From positions 372,001 through 436,000 of the forward strand of contig WGNP01000003.1 of NCBI GenBank assembly GCA_016124495.1: DNA of 64,000 nt. Reading direction: 5' to 3'. This stretch comes from Hyphomonas sp. (GTDB lineage: Bacteria; Pseudomonadota; Alphaproteobacteria; Caulobacterales; Hyphomonadaceae). The position numbers and the translations under genes were made by a program. Under the pieces are notes generated by a model that was not told the origin of the DNA, did no database searches, and worked only from the letters and a program-made list of their open reading frames with translations. This document shows, in pieces, positions 1 to 8,648 of this stretch; positions within the stretch are counted from its first letter, which is position 1; each line of letters starts with the position of its first letter.

Positions 1-2
1 CG

Positions 3-260
3 GACCGTTCCGGCGTCGAGATCGACTATTGCCCGAAGTGCCGCGGGGTCTGGCTGGACCGGGGTGAGCTCGACAAGATCATCGACCGGTCAGCCACCGT
101 GCTGCCTACCCCTGCCCCGCAGCCCGAGGCGCGCCCGCCCGAACATTTCCGCGACGAAGCCCGCTTCCAGGACCGGCACGACGACGATGATGACTGGAAG
201 TACAAGAAGGGCAAGCGCCGCGGCCGCGATAGTTTCCTGAGCGATATTTTCGATTTCTGA
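3..260 (+). CDS. TFIIB-type zinc-ribbon protein, C-terminal part (5' truncated)
   Basis: The window opens inside this gene; 85 codons remain before the TGA at 258-260. The visible part has a CPKC knuckle followed by GVWLDRGELDKI, the pattern of the second half of zf-TFIIB zinc ribbons, in which a first CxxC lies just upstream (outside the window). After the ribbon comes a Pro-rich linker, an Asp-rich stretch and a basic KKGKRRGR tail. Proteins of this kind are small, cytoplasmic and poorly characterised; a nucleic-acid or metal-binding role is only suggested by the ribbon. DUF1272, another Cys-rich protein, follows 38 bp downstream on the same strand. Confidence 0.8.
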   Translation, partial: DRSGVEIDYCPKCRGVWLDRGELDKIIDRSATVLPTPAPQPEARPPEHFRDEARFQDRHDDDDDWKYKKGKRRGRDSFLSDIFDF

Positions 261-298
261 GACTTGCGCGAAGCCTGCGCCCGCCTAGGTGGCTCCAC

Positions 299-532
299 AT
301 GCTCGAAATGCGCCCCGGCTGCGAACGCTGTGACCGCGACCTGCCGGCCGATGAGCCTGGCGCTTTCATCTGTTCGTTCGAGTGCACCTTTTGCGATGAG
401 TGCATGGACGGCCCGCTGGACGGCACCTGCCCGAACTGCAAGGGCGAGCTTGAGCCGCGACCTATGCGACGCGGCGCAGCGCTGGCCAAAAGCCCCGCCA
501 GCACCAGGCGGGTGTTCAGACCGGCGGGCTAG
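299..532 (+). CDS. DUF1272 domain-containing protein
   Basis: A 77-residue protein beginning MLEMRPGCERCDRDLP, the typical opening of DUF1272. Four CxxC-like pairs (CERC, CSFEC, CDEC, CPNC) make it a compact treble-clef or zinc-ribbon type metal-binding protein. The function of the family is unknown. The start at 299 fits the family N-terminus exactly. The last 17 bp overlap the 3' end of the convergent DUF2798 gene. The C-terminal 25 residues (from about RPMRRG) are low complexity and not part of the conserved domain. Confidence 0.85.
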   Translation: MLEMRPGCERCDRDLPADEPGAFICSFECTFCDECMDGPLDGTCPNCKGELEPRPMRRGAALAKSPASTRRVFRPAG

Positions 533-791
533 CGGCCTTCACAGGGGGCGGCGCGAAGGGCGACTCGACGAAGCGCAGCGCGAGCCTGCGGGCGATCGGC
601 GCGACGATCAGGATGGCCGGATAGGCCAGCATGAAGGCAAGGCCCCAGGAGTGCATCCAGCGGCTGAGATAGTCCGGCGGAAAGCCGATATTCAGCGCGG
701 TGATCGCCCCCGACATCAGGAAGCTCATGAACGTTGCCATGAACAGGCCGAAGACCGGCTGGAACACGCGGACAGGAAGTTTCTTGAACAT
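516..791 (-). CDS. DUF2798 domain-containing membrane protein
   Basis: A 91-residue protein with two predicted membrane helices (about residues 13-35 and 50-68), each preceded by basic residues, as in the DUF2798 family. The opening FKKLP followed by VFGLFMATFMSFLMS fits the family. No function is established; members are small inner-membrane proteins found mostly in proteobacteria. It is convergent with DUF1272 (17 bp overlap) and divergent from thiE. A perfect inverted repeat at 814-832 sits 23 bp upstream of its start and is a likely control site. Confidence 0.8.
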   Translation of the reverse strand: MFKKLPVRVFQPVFGLFMATFMSFLMSGAITALNIGFPPDYLSRWMHSWGLAFMLAYPAILIVAPIARRLALRFVESPFAPPPVKAASPPV

Positions 792-813
792 GATGCAAAA
801 CCGATCATCCGTA

Positions 814-832
814 TAGTTCCATTATAGAACTA
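814..832. promoter_or_regulatory. Inverted repeat, candidate operator of the DUF2798 gene
   Basis: TAGTTC and GAACTA form a perfect 6-bp inverted repeat separated by 7 bases of A/T-rich DNA. It lies between divergent genes, 23 bp before the DUF2798 start and 68 bp before thiE. Its symmetry and position suggest a dimeric repressor site overlapping the minus-strand promoter. The regulator cannot be named from the sequence. Confidence 0.4.
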
Positions 833-899
833 ACTTCAGGAAATTCCAATGGGCGCCCGGCGTTGACTTCCGCCGCCCTCCGCCGCAGAGGCAGCGGCC

Positions 900-1571
900 A
901 TGAGCACAGCCCTTCCGCCCCGCCCGCGCACCCGCCTTTACCTGATCACCCCGCCGCAGATTGCGGATGTGCCCGGTTTCGCGCGAACGCTGGAAGCATC
1001 CCTCGGGGCCGGAGACGTGGCCTCCCTGCAGCTGCGCCTCAAGGGCGCGGACGGCATGATTGATATGCAGGCCACGCGGGAAGTGTCCCGGGCCTTGACC
1101 GCGATGGCGCAGGAAGCGGGCGTCGCCGTGCTGATCAATGACTCGGCCGAACTGGCAAAAGAACTCGGCGCGGACGGGGTACATGTCGGCTGGGACGACG
1201 GGCCGGTGCAGGCAGCGCGCAAGCTGCTCGGGCCGGACGCCATCGTCGGCGCGACCGCCAGAAACAGCTACCACAAGGCCATGCAGGCGGGCGAAGACGG
1301 GGCGGACTATGTCGCCTTCGGGGCCTTCTATCCCACCGCGACCAAGGACGGCACGGCGCAGGCGGAGCTGGATCTGCTGCAGGTCTGGCAGGCGGCCATG
1401 TTGATCCCCTGCGTTGCGATTGGCGGCATCACGGTGGCCAATGCGGAGCCGCTGGTAACCGCCGGGGCGGACTTCATTGCGGTTTCCTCAGGCGTGTGGG
1501 GCCACCCGGACGGCCCGGTCGCCGCCGTCAAAGCCTTCAACGACCTGCTGGACAGACTCGAGCCGCGTTAA
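900..1571 (+). CDS. thiE: Thiamine-phosphate synthase
   Basis: A 223-residue TIM-barrel enzyme that joins HMP-pyrophosphate to the thiazole phosphate to give thiamine monophosphate. ThiE landmarks appear in order: LQLRLK (about 43-48), LINDS (about 78), GADGVHVG (about 90), ADYVAFGAFYPTATK (about 134), AIGGIT (about 170) and GADFIAVSSGVW near the end. The usual THS motif is replaced by GATARNS, so this is a diverged alphaproteobacterial form. A GAGG 8 bases upstream supports the ATG at 900. The kinase partner ThiD is about 40 kb away (40844-41656), so thiamine genes are dispersed here. Confidence 0.9.
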   Translation: MSTALPPRPRTRLYLITPPQIADVPGFARTLEASLGAGDVASLQLRLKGADGMIDMQATREVSRALTAMAQEAGVAVLINDSAELAKELGADGVHVGWDDGPVQAARKLLGPDAIVGATARNSYHKAMQAGEDGADYVAFGAFYPTATKDGTAQAELDLLQVWQAAMLIPCVAIGGITVANAEPLVTAGADFIAVSSGVWGHPDGPVAAVKAFNDLLDRLEPR

Positions 1572-1650
1572 CGCTCCGCGCCTTGACCCTTACGGCGCAA
1601 GGGATTACGCCCCCGCTCCCGCCCTCAAGAGCGCCCAAGAGCTATTTCTC

Positions 1651-2475
1651 ATGTCGAAACCCTCCCCCGTTGGCGCCGTAATGATCGCCGCTGCGCGCGC
1701 CGCTGGGCGCAGCCTTGCGCGCGACTTTGGCGAAGTTGAAAACCTGCAGGTCTCCCGCAAGGGGCCGGCCGACTTCGTCTCGAACGCCGATCACCGCGCT
1801 GAAGACGTGATCTATGGCCACCTGATGAAGGCCCGGCCCGGTTATGGCTTCGTGATGGAAGAGCGCGGCATTGTGGAAGGGACCGACAAGTCCAACCGCT
1901 TCATCGTGGATCCGCTCGACGGGACGCTGAACTTCCTGCACGGCCAGCCGCATTACTCGGTCTCGATAGCGCTAGAGCGTGACGGCCAGCTGCTGACCGG
2001 CGTGGTGTTCGATGTCGCCAAGAACGAGATTTTCTGGGCCGAAACGGGCCGGGGCGCCTGGCTGGAACAGCGCAAGCTGCGGGTTGCCACGCGCAAGAAA
2101 CTGCCGGACTCGGTGATTGCCACCGGCACGCCGTGGCACGGCAAATCCGAAGACGCACACGCCCTTTTCGCCCGCGAAATGCTGGCAATGACGCCTGCCT
2201 GCGCGGGTATCCGCCGTTACGGCTCGGCAGCGCTGGATCTCGCCTGGGTCGCGGCCGGACGGTTTGACGGCTTCTGGGAACGCAACCTGAAATCCTGGGA
2301 CATTGCGGCCGGCATCGTACTCGTGCGCGAGGCGGGCGGCCATGTTGCCGAGATCGATGGCGGCGACGTGATGAAAACCGGCTCGGTCCTCGCCGGCAAC
2401 GAAGATATCGTGCCCCAGGTACAGGCACAGTTGCGCCTCGCGAGCGCGTTCGCACGCCAGGCCAACATAACCTGA
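1651..2475 (+). CDS. Inositol monophosphatase family protein
   Basis: A 274-residue Mg-dependent phosphatase of the SuhB/IMPase family. Metal and catalytic residues are present: EE at 70-71, DPLDGT at 87-92 and WDIAAG at 216-221. The family acts on myo-inositol-1-phosphate or related sugar phosphates, and SuhB also works in rRNA antitermination; which applies here cannot be told. The frame is open upstream to 1477 inside thiE, but the ATG at 1651 gives the normal family N-terminus. It lies 79 bp after thiE. Confidence 0.9.
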   Translation: MSKPSPVGAVMIAAARAAGRSLARDFGEVENLQVSRKGPADFVSNADHRAEDVIYGHLMKARPGYGFVMEERGIVEGTDKSNRFIVDPLDGTLNFLHGQPHYSVSIALERDGQLLTGVVFDVAKNEIFWAETGRGAWLEQRKLRVATRKKLPDSVIATGTPWHGKSEDAHALFAREMLAMTPACAGIRRYGSAALDLAWVAAGRFDGFWERNLKSWDIAAGIVLVREAGGHVAEIDGGDVMKTGSVLAGNEDIVPQVQAQLRLASAFARQANIT

Positions 2476-2487
2476 CGCCCCCGTCAG

Positions 2488-2512
2488 GATTTTTTGCAAA
2501 GCGCAAAAAATC
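2488..2512. promoter_or_regulatory. Perfect 10-bp inverted repeat upstream of the monooxygenase
   Basis: GATTTTTTGC and GCAAAAAATC are perfect inverted copies separated by 5 bases. The repeat begins 12 bp after the phosphatase stop and ends 5-17 bp before the possible monooxygenase starts. The stem is A/T-rich rather than G/C-rich, which fits a protein-binding operator better than an intrinsic terminator, though a weak hairpin terminator is possible. Confidence 0.4.
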
Positions 2513-2529
2513 GCGGTATGAACCGCGCC

Positions 2530-4029
2530 ATGACAAAACCTGACACAGACGTTCTCATCATCGGCGCGGGCCTTTCAGGCATCGGCGCAGCCGTGCATCT
2601 CCAGAAACTGAGTCCGAAAAAGCGCTACAGGATCTACGAGGCGCGCAGCGCCGTAGGCGGAACCTGGGACCTTTTTCGCTACCCTGGCATCCGCTCAGAC
2701 TCAGACATGCACACGCTGGGTTTTGACTTCAAACCGTGGACTGAGGCCAAAGCCATCGCGGACGGCCCCTCAATCCGGAAATATGTGAACGATACCGCCG
2801 ACGAATACGGCGTGCGCCAGCACATCCAGTTCGACACCAGGATCACCGCCGCCAACTGGTCGAATGCCGACCAGGTCTGGAGCGTGACCAGCGAGAATGT
2901 GAAGACCGGCGCACAGAGCGTGACCACCGCCCGCTTCCTGTTCATGTGCGGCGGCTATTACCGTTATGATCAGGGCTACAAGCCGGAGTTTCCGGGCGAG
3001 GCGGCCTTCAAGGGTCAGATCCTGCACCCGCAGCACTGGCCGGAGGCGCTGGACTATTCCGCCAAGAAGGTTGTCGTAATCGGCTCGGGCGCAACCGCCA
3101 TGACGCTGGTGCCTGCGATGACCGACAAGGCCGCGCATGTCACCATGCTGCAGCGCTCGCCGACATATGTTGTCTCGCGGCCGGCCGTGGACGGCGCGGC
3201 GAACTTCCTGCGCAAGATCCTACCCGACCAATGGGCCTACAATATCATCCGTTGGCGCAATGTCATGTTCCAGCAATTCTTCTTCGGCCAGACCCGCAAG
3301 AACCCCGAGAAGGCGCGCGAGCGGCTGCTCGGCATGGTGCGCGACGAGCTGGGCCCGGACTATGACATCGCGAAACACTTCACGCCGGCCTATAATCCCT
3401 GGGAGCAGCGCCTCTGCCTTGTTCCGGATGCGGACCTTTTCACGGCCCTGAAATCCGGCAAGGCGAGCGTCGAGACCGACCATATCGAACGCTTCACCGA
3501 GACAGGCATCCTGCTGAAGTCCGGCAAGGAACTGCCCGCCGATATCATCGTCACAGCGACCGGCCTGAACCTGATCTTCATGAACGGCGTCAACGTGTCC
3601 ATCGACGGCGCCAAGGTCGACCCCGGCAAGCTGCTGAACTACAAGGGCGTCATGCTGTCGAACGTGCCGAACATGGCGGTGACCTTCGGCTACACCAACG
3701 CCTCCTGGACACTTAAAGCGGACCTGACGAGCGAGTATGTCTGCCGCCTGCTGAACCTGATGGACGAGAAAGGCGCGACCTCCGCGGTGCCTTACCTCGC
3801 GCATTTCCCGAACCAGACCGAGCCCTTCGTGGATTTCTCTTCGGGCTATTTCCAGCGGGTGATGGACCAGTTCCCGCGCCAGCATACCGAAGCGCCCTGG
3901 AAGCTGCACCAGAACTATTTCACCGACCGCAAAAACCTGCGCGAGCTGCCTATCGAGGACGGTGTTATGCAGTTCAACAGGGTGGACGCAAAGACGGGCG
4001 CGAAACCTGCGTTGCAGGCAGCCGAATAG
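2530..4029 (+). CDS. Flavin-containing monooxygenase (Baeyer-Villiger type)
   Basis: A 499-residue NADPH- and FAD-dependent monooxygenase of the class B family. GAGLSG (12-17) is the FAD dinucleotide fold, FKGQILHPQHWP (160-171) matches the Baeyer-Villiger fingerprint FxGxxxHxxxWP, and GSGATAM (about 185) is the second (NADPH) Rossmann motif. Such enzymes insert one oxygen atom into ketones or oxidise heteroatoms; the substrate is unknown. Starts are possible at TTG 2494, ATG 2518 and ATG 2530. None has a good ribosome site; 2530 gives the usual family N-terminus just before the FAD motif. An inverted repeat lies just upstream. Confidence 0.88.
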   Translation: MTKPDTDVLIIGAGLSGIGAAVHLQKLSPKKRYRIYEARSAVGGTWDLFRYPGIRSDSDMHTLGFDFKPWTEAKAIADGPSIRKYVNDTADEYGVRQHIQFDTRITAANWSNADQVWSVTSENVKTGAQSVTTARFLFMCGGYYRYDQGYKPEFPGEAAFKGQILHPQHWPEALDYSAKKVVVIGSGATAMTLVPAMTDKAAHVTMLQRSPTYVVSRPAVDGAANFLRKILPDQWAYNIIRWRNVMFQQFFFGQTRKNPEKARERLLGMVRDELGPDYDIAKHFTPAYNPWEQRLCLVPDADLFTALKSGKASVETDHIERFTETGILLKSGKELPADIIVTATGLNLIFMNGVNVSIDGAKVDPGKLLNYKGVMLSNVPNMAVTFGYTNASWTLKADLTSEYVCRLLNLMDEKGATSAVPYLAHFPNQTEPFVDFSSGYFQRVMDQFPRQHTEAPWKLHQNYFTDRKNLRELPIEDGVMQFNRVDAKTGAKPALQAAE

Positions 4030-4102
4030 TCATTCTTGCATGCTCCACAATGGCCCCCATCTGTTTCGGGATGGCAATCGCCATTTCCGGATGGAGGAAC
4101 TT

Positions 4103-4264
4103 ATGTGGCTCTGGCTTCTGTGGTGGTGCGTTGACGATCATATCGCCAGGGCTGCCGGCGCGCCCGGTATAGGCGAACTTCCCATCTGGGTGCCGCTGAT
4201 CCTGTCGCTGGCCTTCTCCTTCTCGCTGGACGGCGCCATCGACCGCGCCCGCAAGAAGGCCTGA
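4103..4264 (+). CDS. Small Trp-rich membrane protein
   Basis: A 53-residue ORF starting MWLWLLWW, preceded by GGAGG five bases before the ATG at 4103, a strong ribosome site that decides the start over the ATG at 4091. It has a Trp-rich amphipathic N-terminus, a hydrophobic segment (about 29-43, PIWVPLILSLAFSFSL) and a basic C-terminus (DRARKKA). No family is recognised. It ends 4 bp before the stop of the convergent ABC transporter gene. Confidence 0.55.
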   Translation: MWLWLLWWCVDDHIARAAGAPGIGELPIWVPLILSLAFSFSLDGAIDRARKKA

Positions 4265-4267
4265 GAC

Positions 4268-6100
4268 CTAGCGCTCCGTGAACTGAAGTTCGGCGAGGCG
4301 CGCATAGAGCCCGCCTTGGGCGACCAGCGTGTCGTGGGTGCCTTCTTCGACGATGCGGCCGTGCTCCATCACGAGAATGCGGTCTGCCCGGCGCACGGTC
4401 GAGAGGCGGTGGGCGATGACGAGCGTCGTACGGCCCGTCGCAGCGTTCTCGATGGCGCGGCGCACGGCGGCTTCGCTCTCGGAGTCGAGCGCGGAAGTCG
4501 CCTCGTCCAGCAGGAGTACCGGCGCGTCGCGCACCAGCGCGCGGGCGAGCGCGATGCGTTGGCGCTGGCCGCCAGACAGGCTGCGGCCCTTCTGGCCGAG
4601 CGGGGTCTCAAGGCCTTCCTTTTCGTCAAGGAAGCCCATGGCTTCGGCCATGCGGGCGGCCTGCTCGAGGATCGCGTTGTCAGCATCGTCACGCCCGAAG
4701 CGGATGTTTTCGGCCGCGGTGCCGGTGAAGAGGGCGGACTCCTGCGGCGCGTAGGCGAAACGGCGGCGCCAGTCGCGCGGGTCCGCTTCGGTCGCGGCCA
4801 CGCCGTCCAGCCGGATCGAGCCGCCTTGCGGATCGAACAGGCGCAGCGCGAGACGGAACACGGTCGTCTTGCCGGCGCCGCTCGGGCCGACCAGCGCGAC
4901 GAACTCACCGGGCTTCACCTCCAGCGAGAAGTCCTCCAGCGCCGAAGCATCGTCTTCGCCATAGTGGAAGGTCACGTTCTCGAACGACAGCGCGCCCTTC
5001 ACTTCCGCAGGCATCGGTTTCAGGTGCGCCGGCGCGGCGATCTCCGGCGTCTCGCGCAGTACTTCGGCGGCCCGGTCTGCGGCGCCGGCGGCGCGCATCA
5101 CTTCGCCGTAGACCTCCGCCAGCATGCCGAGGCCAGAGCCGGCATAGGCGGCGTACATCACCATGGTGGCGAGATCGCCGAAGCTCATCTCGCCGTTCGC
5201 AACCGAGCGGGCACCTAGCCAGAGCACGCCGGTGAACCCGCCGAACAGCAGAACCGACACCAGCACGATCATCAGCGCCCGCGCGCTGGTGCGTTTCATG
5301 GCGGCGGCGAAGGTAGCTTCAATGGACTCAGAAAACACCGACAGCTGGCGATCCTCACGGCCATAGGCCTGCACCAGTTCGATGGCATCCAGCGTCTCGG
5401 CGGCTTCAGCACCGGCGTCGGCCAGGCGCGACTGGGCGCGGTTCGACATGTTCCGTATGATCCGGCCGATGCCCATGACGGGGAGGATGGCGATGGGCAG
5501 CATCGCCAGCAGGGTAAGGCCCAGCTGCCAGTTCACGGCGATCATCAGGCCAAGGGCGCCAAGGGTGGTGATCAGCGTCCGGGTAGCCAGCGAGGCGGAG
5601 GAGCCAAGGAAATTCTCGATCAGCGTCACATCCGCCGTCAGGCGGGAGACCGCCTCCCCGGAGCGCATTTTCGCGTGATAGGCGGGCGAGAGGCACAGGA
5701 GGTGTGCGTAGAGATCGCGGCGCAGGTCCGCAGCGATGCGTTCACCAAACCGTGAGACGAAGTAGAACCTGAAGGCGCCGAGGACGCCCGCCCCCACAGC
5801 GGCGGCAAAGACCCAGAGGAAGGCCTGGTCGATCAGCCGGAGCAGCGCGCCCGGGTCCGGTCCGGCAGCCTGGCCAGCATCTGCGGCACGGCCCAGCAGC
5901 ATGGGGATGGCGAGGCTGACAGCGGCGGCGCCAATCAGGAAGACCAGCGCAACGCTGACAGTGATCCAGTGGCGGCGGACATAGGGCCAGAGCAGCGACA
6001 GTGGCTTCAGGCTACGCCCCTTCGGACGGCTCATCGCTTCCCCGCCTTCGGGCAGGGTTGTGCGGCGATCATCCGTGATCTGGTTGCCCGAATCGGCCAT
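4268..6100 (-). CDS. ABC exporter, fused permease and ATPase
   Basis: A 610-residue half-transporter of the MsbA/lipid and drug exporter type: six membrane helices (about 35-330), then an ATPase domain with Walker A GPSGAGKTT (about 404), signature LSGGQRQRIALARAL (about 505), Walker B PVLLLDEATSALD and the H-loop IAHRLST. It works as a homodimer in the inner membrane; the cargo is unknown. The conserved part begins at the second Met (MSRPKG, residue 23), so the true start may be at 6034. A similar but non-adjacent exporter lies at 52245-54107. Confidence 0.9.
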   Translation of the reverse strand: MADSGNQITDDRRTTLPEGGEAMSRPKGRSLKPLSLLWPYVRRHWITVSVALVFLIGAAAVSLAIPMLLGRAADAGQAAGPDPGALLRLIDQAFLWVFAAAVGAGVLGAFRFYFVSRFGERIAADLRRDLYAHLLCLSPAYHAKMRSGEAVSRLTADVTLIENFLGSSASLATRTLITTLGALGLMIAVNWQLGLTLLAMLPIAILPVMGIGRIIRNMSNRAQSRLADAGAEAAETLDAIELVQAYGREDRQLSVFSESIEATFAAAMKRTSARALMIVLVSVLLFGGFTGVLWLGARSVANGEMSFGDLATMVMYAAYAGSGLGMLAEVYGEVMRAAGAADRAAEVLRETPEIAAPAHLKPMPAEVKGALSFENVTFHYGEDDASALEDFSLEVKPGEFVALVGPSGAGKTTVFRLALRLFDPQGGSIRLDGVAATEADPRDWRRRFAYAPQESALFTGTAAENIRFGRDDADNAILEQAARMAEAMGFLDEKEGLETPLGQKGRSLSGGQRQRIALARALVRDAPVLLLDEATSALDSESEAAVRRAIENAATGRTTLVIAHRLSTVRRADRILVMEHGRIVEEGTHDTLVAQGGLYARLAELQFTER

Positions 6101-6275
6101 ACGGCAGCTCTACTCCCTTTTCGGGCCCGGATCAGCCGCCGAATCCCTGTGGGCGCCTCTTGCGGCGCCTCAGCCTTTCACATATACGGCCCACTTCGAT
6201 TTCAGGCTGAGACATGCCAGCGCACCCGGGTGCGTTAACCCGGTTTGACCAGACTATAGGAAAGAGGCCAAGGCC

Positions 6276-6494
6276 ATGAAAAAAGAAGGCCATCCGGACT
6301 ACCACTTCATCACGGTCGTGATGACGGACGGTACGGAATACCAGACCAAGTCGACCTACGGCAAAGCCGGTGACCGCCTCGTGCTGGACATCGACCCGAA
6401 AGTGCACCCGGCCTGGACCGGCGGCGAGGGCAAGTCGCTCGACCGCGGCGGCCGCGTCTCGCGCTTCAAGGACAAGTTCAAAGGCTTCGTCTAG
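6276..6494 (+). CDS. rpmE: 50S ribosomal protein L31
   Basis: A 72-residue L31, beginning [19 protein letters not shown] and containing [13 protein letters not shown] and [11 protein letters not shown]. It belongs to the alphaproteobacterial form that has no cysteines, so the zinc-binding CxxC of classical L31 is absent and the protein should be zinc-independent. An AGAGG stretch lies upstream of the ATG. It is divergent from the ABC exporter and is followed by an intrinsic terminator at 6533. Confidence 0.95.
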   Translation: MKKEGHPDYHFITVVMTDGTEYQTKSTYGKAGDRLVLDIDPKVHPAWTGGEGKSLDRGGRVSRFKDKFKGFV

Positions 6495-6532
6495 GCGCTC
6501 AGGCGCTTGTGCGATGTGTCGCGTAAGGAAAG

Positions 6533-6555
6533 CCCCGGCCCATGGCCGGGGTTTT
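6533..6555 (+). terminator. Intrinsic terminator after rpmE
   Basis: CCCCGGCC (6533-6540) and GGCCGGGG (6544-6551) form a perfect 8-bp stem with a 3-base loop, followed by TTTT. The same stem ends transcription poorly or moderately in the other direction (CTTTCC on the minus strand), serving the convergent glycosyltransferase gene. Confidence 0.85.
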
Positions 6556-6559
6556 CTGT

Positions 6560-7363
6560 TCAGGTCCGGAGTTTCAGGGCGAGGCCGATGAACGGGACGG
6601 CGGCCTCCACGATCAGGCGTTCGAAAGGCCCGCTCGCAAACTTGCGGAAATAGCGCGCAAGGCTTCTGGCCTTGTGCTCGGTGACGAAGGCGGAGGGTAC
6701 GTCGGACGTGGATCCGTAGTGCAGCGCGCCGGCGGCGGCCACGTAGATGACTGCGCCGCCTGCCTCGATGGCCCGGCGGCAGAGGTCCACATCCTCGACA
6801 TGGATAAAGAAGCCTTCGTCAAAGCCGCCGAGTAACTGGAAGTCTTTCGTCCGTATCAGGAAGAAGGCGCCGGAGATGGCGCCAACGCAGACAGGCCCCG
6901 GCGGCGGCGGTTCCTGCTCCAGCGTCCAGCGGCCAAGGCCGAGCGCGCGGGCAAGCGTCAGCGTCTCGCGGCGCGCGCCGCGCTCCTCCCTGCCCTGCAG
7001 GTCAAAGATGCGGCCGCCCGCGATGGCTGGAGAAGGCGCGCCGTCCAGCGCCGCGATCATCGGGCGCAACGCGCCGCGCTTGATGACGCAGTCAGGATTG
7101 ATGACGAGGAGGTGACCGGCGGCAGCAAGGCGCGCCGCAGCATTGACCCCGGCGCCGAAGCCGGGATTGGGAAGTCTGATGAGCCGGGCTTTCGGCGTCG
7201 CCGCGACAAAGGCCTCGAGCCAGGCCTCCGCACCCGGAGGATTTCCGTTGTTGGTGATAACGATGGCCGTCACATCCGGGTCGCCCTTCAGGGCGTAGAG
7301 GCATTCTACCAGGCGAGGACCGGTATGATAGGAGACGACCAGCGCAGTGACCGTCGCTGTCAT
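6560..7363 (-). CDS. Glycosyltransferase family 2 (rhamnosyltransferase-like)
   Basis: A 267-residue GT-A fold transferase. The N-terminus TATVTALVVSYHTG is the nucleotide-sugar binding start, VINPDCVIKRG carries the DxD-equivalent and HVEDVDLCRRA holds the catalytic ED motif, as in WbbL-like enzymes that add a deoxysugar to a lipid-linked glycan. No membrane helix is evident. Its ATG overlaps the stop of the upstream O-antigen-ligase gene (ATGA, 7360-7363), so the two are translationally coupled and probably act on the same glycan. Confidence 0.85.
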   Translation of the reverse strand: MTATVTALVVSYHTGPRLVECLYALKGDPDVTAIVITNNGNPPGAEAWLEAFVAATPKARLIRLPNPGFGAGVNAAARLAAAGHLLVINPDCVIKRGALRPMIAALDGAPSPAIAGGRIFDLQGREERGARRETLTLARALGLGRWTLEQEPPPPGPVCVGAISGAFFLIRTKDFQLLGGFDEGFFIHVEDVDLCRRAIEAGGAVIYVAAAGALHYGSTSDVPSAFVTEHKARSLARYFRKFASGPFERLIVEAAVPFIGLALKLRT

Positions 7364-8601
7364 GCCTCGGCCTCCCGCAAGGTGCGGTGCCAGATGATGA
7401 TGGCGGCGGCGGCGAGCGCAAGAGACGCCCAGAAGCCTTCGTTCCAGAGACTATAGGCGAAACTGAAGATCACGGTGGCCGCGCCCGCAAGCCCGGCGAT
7501 CACAAGGCGGATCTCGCGCGGCAGGTCACCCGGCCTGGGCAGATGGAAGGCCAGCGCGACGAGGCTGAGCGCGGCGAGGACCGCACCGATCATGCCGGTC
7601 TCGGCCCAGATCTGCAGCGCCATGTTGTGCGGATGGCCGGGCACGATGGGATAGGTGGTCCAGGAGTCCGGCAGCTGGGCGAGCCAGTCCGGGCGGGAGG
7701 CAAAAGTGTCTTTCCAGGTGCGTGTCGCGCCCATGCCATGCCCGGTGAACGGCGCCTCCGAGCTGCGCGCAATCACGGTTTCCCAGGACCAGAGGCGCGA
7801 GCGGAACGAGGCGGGAAGGCTCTGCGCCACCGGGTCCAGCACGCGGATCAGTCCGGCATACAGCATCGGCGCTGCCGCGATGTATCCCGCGATCGCGCCG
7901 AACAGCCACCGGAAGCCCATACGCGGCAACAGCACAATGAGGCCCATCGCCGCTGCCATGCCAGCCAGCGCGTAGAGCGCAGAATCGCTGCCCAGCAGCA
8001 CATAGGCCGCAGCAGCCCCGGCGAGCAGCAGGCCGGCCAGGACCATTCCGGCCACCCTCCATCTCAGCACCAGCAAGGGCAGCAACAAAGGCAAGCCAAG
8101 TGCCAGCGTGTTGGCGCCGCGTCCGATGTTCTGCGCGCCTTCGGTCAGGCCCTCGGCATCTTCTCCGTATACGGCGGAAAGCGCTATCCCGGACAGGTAG
8201 GGTGACGCGATCACCAGGGCGGCTTGCACGCCCAGCATCGTCGCCACAATACCAGACGCCCAGGGCGCCGGTGCGGTCCGCAGGCTGGCCGCGATGGTCA
8301 GGGCAGATGTGAGTGCGAGGAGCACGGTCGACAGGCTGCGTGCCTCGACCGAGAAGGAGCCGTCAACCAGGCTGCCCGAAACGATCTGGCGACTGCCCGG
8401 CGACCAGAATTCGCTGAGCGCCGCCCAGGCGACGAAGGCAAAACCGATATAGGCAAAAGCCGCCGGCGGCATCTGCGGCCGGGCGAAGACCAGTGCGGCA
8501 AGTCCTGTCAGGCCGATCAGCGGCGCAAAGCCCTGCCCGCCCAGCACCGCCATCACGGGCCAGAGCACGAAGGCGACAGCAAGAACAGGGCCGTAGTTCA
8601 T
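7360..8601 (-). CDS. O-antigen ligase / polymerase family protein
   Basis: A 413-residue polytopic membrane protein with about 11-12 helices. Near residue 300-330 it has GHGMGATRTW followed by a large extracytoplasmic loop containing HPHNMALQIWAETG; the conserved HxHN is the hallmark of the Wzy_C/WaaL family, which polymerises or ligates lipid-linked glycans in the periplasm. The ATG at 8601 is preferred to an in-frame GTG at 8610. Its partner GT2 overlaps by 4 bp downstream. Confidence 0.85.
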   Translation of the reverse strand: MNYGPVLAVAFVLWPVMAVLGGQGFAPLIGLTGLAALVFARPQMPPAAFAYIGFAFVAWAALSEFWSPGSRQIVSGSLVDGSFSVEARSLSTVLLALTSALTIAASLRTAPAPWASGIVATMLGVQAALVIASPYLSGIALSAVYGEDAEGLTEGAQNIGRGANTLALGLPLLLPLLVLRWRVAGMVLAGLLLAGAAAAYVLLGSDSALYALAGMAAAMGLIVLLPRMGFRWLFGAIAGYIAAAPMLYAGLIRVLDPVAQSLPASFRSRLWSWETVIARSSEAPFTGHGMGATRTWKDTFASRPDWLAQLPDSWTTYPIVPGHPHNMALQIWAETGMIGAVLAALSLVALAFHLPRPGDLPREIRLVIAGLAGAATVIFSFAYSLWNEGFWASLALAAAAIIIWHRTLREAEA

Positions 8602-8648
8602 GGCTCGCACTCTAGTCGCCGCCCCCGCGCCTTGTCACCGTATGCGTA

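Noticed and set aside
2494..2529. TTG and ATG starts upstream of 2530 for the monooxygenase
   Set aside because: The TTG lies inside the inverted repeat, and neither upstream codon has a ribosome site; the extra residues are not family-like.
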